The notes beneath the pieces were generated by a model. It did not search any database. It worked only from the letters and a program-made list of their open reading frames with translations, and was not told the origin of the DNA. Below, in pieces: positions 5,729 to 10,302 of a DNA stretch of 10,302 nt. A program made the translations under genes and the position numbers. The stretch comes from Legionellales bacterium UBA4759 (lineage in GTDB: Bacteria; Pseudomonadota; Gammaproteobacteria; Legionellales; Legionellaceae). Position 1 is the stretch's first letter. Each line of letters begins with the position of its first letter. The DNA lies in contig DHHZ01000034.1 in NCBI GenBank assembly GCA_002403515.1, positions 1-10,302 on the forward strand. The letters are read 5' to 3'.

Positions 5729-6460
5729 ATGAGTTCTGAGCGTTTACAAAAAGTATTAAGCCAGGCTGGATATGGTTCTAGGCGTGAGATGGAACGATGG
5801 ATTGAGCAAGGATTATTACAAATTAACGGCCGCACTGCTGTCTTGGGAGATGTCGTCAAAGCCGATGATAAAATTAGTTTGCGAGGCCGCGTTATTGATA
5901 ATCCTATGCGAATCGTCGCCCGCACCCGTATCTTATTGTACAACAAACCTTTGGGTGAAATATCGAGTCGACATGACCCATTTCATCCGCGTACTGTTTT
6001 TGATAAATTGCCTCGTTTGACCCATGGTCGTTGGGTTCAGGTGGGCCGTTTGGATATCAACACTGGTGGTTTATTGGTATTTACCAACAACGGCGATTTG
6101 GCAAACCGTTTAATGCATCCCAAGTATGAATATCAAAGAGAATATGCTGTACGCGTATTTGGTCAAGTGACCCCAGAAATGTTAAAAATATTGAAAAAAG
6201 GGGTTGAATTAGACGATGGTATGGCTAAATTTGATGACATTAAAATCAGTGGCGGTGACAATAGCAATGCCTGGTACCATGTGACTTTAAGCGAAGGCCG
6301 AAACCGTGTTGTGCGTCGTTTATGGCAATCTCAAGGTGTTGAAGTCAGTCGTTTAATCCGTGTGAAATATGGTCCAATTCAATTGCCACGCTGGCTTAAC
6401 AGAGGACAATTTGTAGAAATGACTCCGCAAGATGTTGATGCCTTGATTGCGGAACTTTGA
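5729..6460 (+). CDS. rluB: 23S rRNA pseudouridine-2605 synthase RluB
   Basis: RluB isomerises uridine 2605 (E. coli numbering) of 23S rRNA. An S4 RNA-binding domain occupies about residues 3-50, with RLQKVLSQAGYGSRREMERW. The RsuA-type catalytic domain follows: YNKPLGE (71-77), GRLDINTGGLL (106-116) with catalytic D109, NRLMHPKYEYQREYAV, and SEGRNRVVRRLW (188-199), which matches the family's R-rich motif. At 243 residues it lacks the long basic C-terminal tail of the 291-residue E. coli protein, which is common outside enterobacteria. I chose ATG 5729 over an in-frame ATG at 5693 because GGAG (5718-5721) lies 7 nt before it and the S4 domain begins there. Its place directly after scpB is widespread and argues against its paralogues RluE and RluF. 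Confidence 0.93.
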   Translation: MSSERLQKVLSQAGYGSRREMERWIEQGLLQINGRTAVLGDVVKADDKISLRGRVIDNPMRIVARTRILLYNKPLGEISSRHDPFHPRTVFDKLPRLTHGRWVQVGRLDINTGGLLVFTNNGDLANRLMHPKYEYQREYAVRVFGQVTPEMLKILKKGVELDDGMAKFDDIKISGGDNSNAWYHVTLSEGRNRVVRRLWQSQGVEVSRLIRVKYGPIQLPRWLNRGQFVEMTPQDVDALIAEL

Positions 6461-6470
6461 GGTTTAAAAG

Positions 6471-7787
6471 ATGAGAGCTGTAGAAGTATCGGATATTGTA
6501 ACCATTGAAGATTTATCCCATGATGGGCGTGGTATAGCACGTGTTGATGGTAAAATCGTATTTGTTGAGGGTGCATTACCCACAGAAAAAGTGCGTTTTG
6601 CTTATATTAAAAAACGCAAAGATTATGATGAAGCCAGACTTCATGAACTCATTAAGGCCAGTGACAAACGCGTAGAGCCTGCTTGTATTCATTTTGGAAC
6701 TTGCGGGGGCTGTTCTTTGCAACATTTATCGACCGCAGGACAATTGGAGTACAAACAAAACCATTGGCTGCAATTGATGAAAAAAATGGGTGGTGGTTTG
6801 CCTGATGAGGTTTTAGAACCCTTGCAAACCGATGTGTGGCATTATCGCCGTAAAGCACGTTTGGGTGTGAAGTATGTTGCTAAAAAACAACAGGTGCTCT
6901 TAGGCTTTCGTGAAAAACGCAATCCCCAGTATCTCATGGATATGAGCGATTGTATGATTTTAGAAAGCAGTGTGCGACAAGCCATTCCTTTAATGAAAAA
7001 CTTACTCAATGACATGCCATCTGGTCAGCAAATTGCTCAAATTGAATTGGCAGTTGGTGAACAATGTGCCATGGTTTTTCGAAATCTAGCGCCACTGACT
7101 GCAAAAGATGAAGAATTATTGGAACAATTTGGTCGGCAAACAGGCTTTAAAGTGTATTTGCAACCGAAAGGACCAGACAGTTTAATCCTCTTTTATCCCA
7201 AAGATGCGCCATTTTCGTTGACCTTTAATATTCCTGATTATGATGTGCACATGACTTTTGAACCTTTGGATTTTATCCAAGTGAATCAAAGCATGAATGA
7301 AGCCATGATCAAGCAAGCCCTTGAGTTATTGGATTTAAAACCAGAAGATAAAGTGTTGGATTTATTCTGTGGTCTTGGTAACTTTACCTTACCACTGGCT
7401 AAAACAGTTGAATTCGTGCATGGTATTGAAGGCAATCCTGAAATGATCAAACGCGCGAAAGAAAATGCCAAAGCCCAAGGTATTGAAAATGTGGCATTTG
7501 ATGTGGCTGATTTGCAACAGACTGAATCAGTCGAGGCTTTAAAAACTTTGAATTTTAATAAAGTATTACTTGACCCAGCAAGAGACGGCGCGCAAGCAGT
7601 GGTTGAAGGATTAGGGGAGTTGGGCGTAGAGCGTATTGTTTATGTTTCTTGCCACCCAGCTACTTTGGCACGAGATGCGCATATTTTAAGGACAAAATAT
7701 GGTTATCGAATGGTTTGTGGTGGTGTGATGGACATGTTCCCACACACTATTCACATCGAATCGATGGCGTTGTTTGTAAAAGGATAG
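6471..7787 (+). CDS. rlmD: 23S rRNA (uracil-1939-C5)-methyltransferase RlmD
   Basis: RlmD (RumA) makes m5U1939 in 23S rRNA using S-adenosylmethionine. The 438 residues (E. coli 433) begin with a TRAM RNA-binding domain (about 1-62). The [4Fe-4S] ligands follow: C72, C78 and C81 in the Cx5CxxC pattern, plus C161, spaced as in E. coli. The methyltransferase domain has the SAM-binding VLDLFCGLGNFTLPLA (295-310) and LLDPARDG (366-373). The catalytic nucleophile is C394 in YVSCHPATLARD, and the general base is E430 in HIESMALF. All key residues are intact. GAGG (6459-6462), overlapping the rluB stop, lies 8 nt upstream of the ATG. relA begins 3 bp after the stop, the same rlmD-relA order as in E. 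coli, so the two are almost certainly co-transcribed. Confidence 0.96.
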   Translation: MRAVEVSDIVTIEDLSHDGRGIARVDGKIVFVEGALPTEKVRFAYIKKRKDYDEARLHELIKASDKRVEPACIHFGTCGGCSLQHLSTAGQLEYKQNHWLQLMKKMGGGLPDEVLEPLQTDVWHYRRKARLGVKYVAKKQQVLLGFREKRNPQYLMDMSDCMILESSVRQAIPLMKNLLNDMPSGQQIAQIELAVGEQCAMVFRNLAPLTAKDEELLEQFGRQTGFKVYLQPKGPDSLILFYPKDAPFSLTFNIPDYDVHMTFEPLDFIQVNQSMNEAMIKQALELLDLKPEDKVLDLFCGLGNFTLPLAKTVEFVHGIEGNPEMIKRAKENAKAQGIENVAFDVADLQQTESVEALKTLNFNKVLLDPARDGAQAVVEGLGELGVERIVYVSCHPATLARDAHILRTKYGYRMVCGGVMDMFPHTIHIESMALFVKG

Positions 7788-7790
7788 TGC

Positions 7791-9986
7791 ATGGTAAAAA
7801 TCAAGGAAGAGTCGATTCACCATTGGTCGATGGAACAATGGCTCGAACATCTTATTGAGAAAGGATATTCTCAAAATTTAAGCCTTATAAAACATGCCAT
7901 TTATTTGGCGGAACTATCTGGCCATGATTATGCTGTTGAAACAGGTGTGACTTGTTTCTGGCATGGCATGGCCATGGCAGATGTTTTAGTTGATTTAGGC
8001 ATGGATCTGCATTCTTTAATCGCCGCAGTATTGTACAGCACGGTTCAATATGGTGATTTGTCTATCGACCTCGTACAAGAGCAATTGGGCCCAGAAGTCT
8101 CCAGACTGATAGAGGGTGTTTTGCGCATGAACCTCTTATCGCAAACATCAGCCTCTGACAAATTGGCGCAAAAAAAATCTCAGTTAGACAATTGGCGCAA
8201 AATGTTATTGGCCATGGTCGATGATGTACGCGTGGTTTTAATCAAATTGGCAGATAGGTTATGTATCATGCGTTCTATGGCGCATATGCCAGAAGCAATT
8301 CGTCGTGCTGCCGCGCTTGAGGCCATGAATGTATACGCCCCCTTAGCGCATCGTTTGGGTATTGGTGCGGTGAAATGGGAGCTCGAAGATTTAGCATTTC
8401 GCTATTTGCACCCTGAAGAATATAAAACAATCGCCAAAGGGCTGCGTTCAAAAAGAATTGAACGCGATCGCTATGTGAAATGGATAGTCGATGAATTACA
8501 AAACCACATTAAAGCACTGAATTTAAGTCATTACTCCATTTATGGGCGCTCAAAGCACATTCATAGCATTTATAACAAAATGATGCGAAAAAAAGTGCCT
8601 CTTGATGAAATTTATGATGCCACAGCGGTTCGTATTTTGGTGGATACCACTGAGCAATGTTATCAAGTTTTATCATTGGTTCACGCACTTTGGACGCCGA
8701 TTACCAAAGAATTTGATGATTTTATCAATAATCCCAAAGCCAATGGTTACCAATCGCTGCACACGGCCGTCATTGGTCCTGAAAATAGAATTTTTGAAGT
8801 GCAAATTCGAACGTTTAATATGCACCAATTGGCCGAAATGGGTGTTGCTGCACATTGGAAATACAAAGAGGGCGCGACGCCTGATGATGAGTTCGCTCAT
8901 GAACAAAAAATCAGTTGGTTAAGAGAAGTACTGGCTTGGCATCAAGAACTTGAAAATCAGCATCAGTCTTTGGCTTCACATATAGAAGCACCGGTGTTGG
9001 ATGACCGAGTCTATGTATTCACACCCAACTATGATGTGATAGATTTAAGCAAAGGCAGTACAGTCCTTGATTTTGCTTATCATTTACATACCAACATTGG
9101 TCATCGTTGTCGCGGTGCCAAAATTAATGGTTTGATTGTGTCTTTGAACCACCAGTTAAAAACTGGAGACAAAGTAGAAATTCTAACGGGAAAAACAGAA
9201 AAACCTTCTCGTGACTGGTTGAGTCAACATTCAGGTTATTTAACCACTGCCAAAGCCAAAGCCAAGGTGATGCATTGGTTCAAAAAACAAGACTATGAAA
9301 TGCATGTCGAACAAGGTCAACATATTTTAGAGCGCGAGTTGAAACAAGCGCATTTGAAAATGGAGCAAATTGAAGAGCTTGTGGCAGATTTTCATTTGCA
9401 ACGCTTGGATGATTTATTCGCGGCTGTTGGGCGTGGGGATATCAAATCCATACAAGTCATCAGTCGTTTATCACAACCTCATACACCGCCAAAAACCATC
9501 TTAAGAGCACCGATTCCAACAGGTGATTTATCCAAAAAAATCATTATTGAAGGAGTGGGGCATTTGTTAACTCATTTTGCCAAGTGTTGTGCACCAGTGC
9601 CTGGAGATAAAGTTGTGGGTTACATGACTTTAGGACGAGGCGTTTCGATTCATCGTCAGGATTGTGTCAATATTGTTGGGGCCAATGAAGAACAACACAA
9701 GCGTTTTTTGAATGCTCGTTGGGGTGGTGAAAGTGATGATGAAAATCAGCATTTGATCATTAAATTGGAAATCAAAGCCCATGATAGGCCTGATTTAATC
9801 AAGTTGATTACAGGGCTCATCTCCAAAGCACAAATTCGAATTGTGGCCATGCAAACACAAGTAAAAGGCGATGCAGTTAATCAAATGCATATGGTATTGG
9901 AAGTTGGGAATATTGATGAATATGATGCTTTGTATCAAAAACTTGGAGAAATTGGCGGATTAATCTCCATCAAAAAAGTTAAATAA
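7791..9986 (+). CDS. relA: RelA, ribosome-associated (p)ppGpp synthetase
   Basis: RelA makes (p)ppGpp from ATP and GTP/GDP when uncharged tRNA occupies the ribosomal A site. Its 731 residues (E. coli 744) show every domain. The N-terminal pseudo-hydrolase has the HD pair replaced by Y82-S83 and the ED pair by Q86-Y87, so no hydrolysis is expected. The synthetase has the RelA-type EFDD motif at 307-310, before NPKANGYQSLHT (bifunctional Rel/SpoT has RxKD here). The TGS domain (about 405-468) carries H438 in GHRC, likely equivalent to the E. coli histidine that reads the tRNA 3' end. A helical region follows, then the zinc-finger-like domain with C599-C600 and H621/C625, and an ACT/RRM domain (about 654-731). 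AAGGA (7779-7783) lies 7 nt before the ATG. A separate SpoT-like hydrolase must exist elsewhere in the genome. Confidence 0.97.
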   Translation: MVKIKEESIHHWSMEQWLEHLIEKGYSQNLSLIKHAIYLAELSGHDYAVETGVTCFWHGMAMADVLVDLGMDLHSLIAAVLYSTVQYGDLSIDLVQEQLGPEVSRLIEGVLRMNLLSQTSASDKLAQKKSQLDNWRKMLLAMVDDVRVVLIKLADRLCIMRSMAHMPEAIRRAAALEAMNVYAPLAHRLGIGAVKWELEDLAFRYLHPEEYKTIAKGLRSKRIERDRYVKWIVDELQNHIKALNLSHYSIYGRSKHIHSIYNKMMRKKVPLDEIYDATAVRILVDTTEQCYQVLSLVHALWTPITKEFDDFINNPKANGYQSLHTAVIGPENRIFEVQIRTFNMHQLAEMGVAAHWKYKEGATPDDEFAHEQKISWLREVLAWHQELENQHQSLASHIEAPVLDDRVYVFTPNYDVIDLSKGSTVLDFAYHLHTNIGHRCRGAKINGLIVSLNHQLKTGDKVEILTGKTEKPSRDWLSQHSGYLTTAKAKAKVMHWFKKQDYEMHVEQGQHILERELKQAHLKMEQIEELVADFHLQRLDDLFAAVGRGDIKSIQVISRLSQPHTPPKTILRAPIPTGDLSKKIIIEGVGHLLTHFAKCCAPVPGDKVVGYMTLGRGVSIHRQDCVNIVGANEEQHKRFLNARWGGESDDENQHLIIKLEIKAHDRPDLIKLITGLISKAQIRIVAMQTQVKGDAVNQMHMVLEVGNIDEYDALYQKLGEIGGLISIKKVK

Positions 9987-10004
9987 CAGCACTTAAGGAA
10001 AAAG

Positions 10005-10302
10005 ATGCAAGTCCAAAAAATTATTTTAGCACTGATGCTTTCTTTTCATGCATATGCATTTGAACTTAAAGATTTTTTTATTTTTGACGATTGGCAACAG
10101 CCTGTTGTTTTTTGGGTGGAAAATCAAAACGAAACGCAAATCAATGGTTTGACGCTTATGTTTTTAGAAAGTAGTGATTGCCAAAGTGGCTATATCGATA
10201 GAATTTCAATACAAGCCAACCCCCTTAAATTAAAACCTCAGCAAGTTTTTTCCTTGGATTCTCATAAAATTTATCAAATGATGCAGGAAATGCATTTTTC
10301 TT
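10005..10302 (+). CDS. predicted secreted protein of unknown function, cut by the right edge
   Basis: I do not recognise this protein; 99 codons are visible and the frame stays open to the window end. Residues 1-18 look like a short Sec signal peptide: K5, a hydrophobic run over 6-14, and AYA before the likely cleavage site. The mature part begins FELKDFF and is rich in aromatic residues and in amides, with one cysteine at C59 so far. It has no membrane segment after the signal. AAGGAA (9995-10000) sits about 5 nt before the ATG, and the gap after relA is only 18 bp. It may therefore ride on the relA transcript, although no common function with relA is implied. It shares small size and export signal with the 237-710 protein, but I see no sequence similarity between them. 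Confidence 0.75.
   Translation, partial: MQVQKIILALMLSFHAYAFELKDFFIFDDWQQPVVFWVENQNETQINGLTLMFLESSDCQSGYIDRISIQANPLKLKPQQVFSLDSHKIYQMMQEMHFS

Noticed and set aside
8673..8906. Minus-strand open frame inside relA
   Set aside because: It lies wholly within a strongly conserved coding region, resembles no protein I know and has no start signals. The same reasoning removes the other frames overlapping rnm, yciO, trpS, rluB and rlmD.
7791..9986. Bifunctional SpoT/Rel identity for the (p)ppGpp enzyme
   Set aside because: The hydrolase HD and ED pairs are lost, the synthetase motif is EFDD, and the gene follows rlmD. All three point to RelA.
1..10302. CRISPR array, tRNA or rRNA gene, transposase, integrase or defence operon
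   Set aside because: I saw no regularly spaced repeats, no cloverleaf or rRNA sequence, and no such protein. Apart from higBA, the window is housekeeping genes and two orphan secreted proteins.

Overview
The window looks like ordinary chromosome from an AT-rich (about 40% G+C by eye) gammaproteobacterium. The most likely group is the Legionellales (Legionella, Berkiella or Coxiella-like). The reasons are: ScpAB condensin instead of the enterobacterial MukBEF; a run of rnm/trpH, yciO, trpS, scpA, scpB and rluB; an rlmD-relA pair with a synthetase-only RelA; and the base composition. The placement is inference from gene content and protein resemblance, not a database match.

Layout, left to right. 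The first 15 bases are probably the start of a divergent minus-strand gene, with its own ribosome binding site and promoter. A small predicted secreted protein of unknown function follows (237-710). Next is a tight run of plus-strand housekeeping genes: the PHP-family RNase AM gene (770-1624), yciO (1658-2284), trpS (2296-3507) and scpA (3508-4275). About 930 bp then separate scpA from its partner scpB. This gap holds a complete higB-higA toxin-antitoxin module (4408-4982) with its own promoter, followed by a G+C-richer, inverted-repeat-rich non-coding stretch (about 4983-5205). The housekeeping run resumes with scpB (5206-5724), rluB (5729-6460), rlmD (6471-7787) and relA (7791-9986). A second predicted secreted protein of unknown function (from 10005) runs off the right edge.

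Themes. The backbone genes serve translation and its control (tRNA-Trp charging, rRNA 5' trimming, 23S pseudouridylation and methylation, stringent response) and chromosome condensation (ScpA and ScpB, subunits of one SMC complex). The higBA module and the structured stretch after it look like an insertion into a scpA-scpB operon that is normally contiguous. The best leads are a four-cysteine motif in TrpS resembling the [4Fe-4S] site of the Thermotoga enzyme, the higBA signals (toxin apparently leaderless, antitoxin with a good ribosome binding site), and the unexplained structured element between higA and scpB. I see no CRISPR array, tRNA, rRNA, insertion-sequence transposase or convincing Rho-independent terminator.
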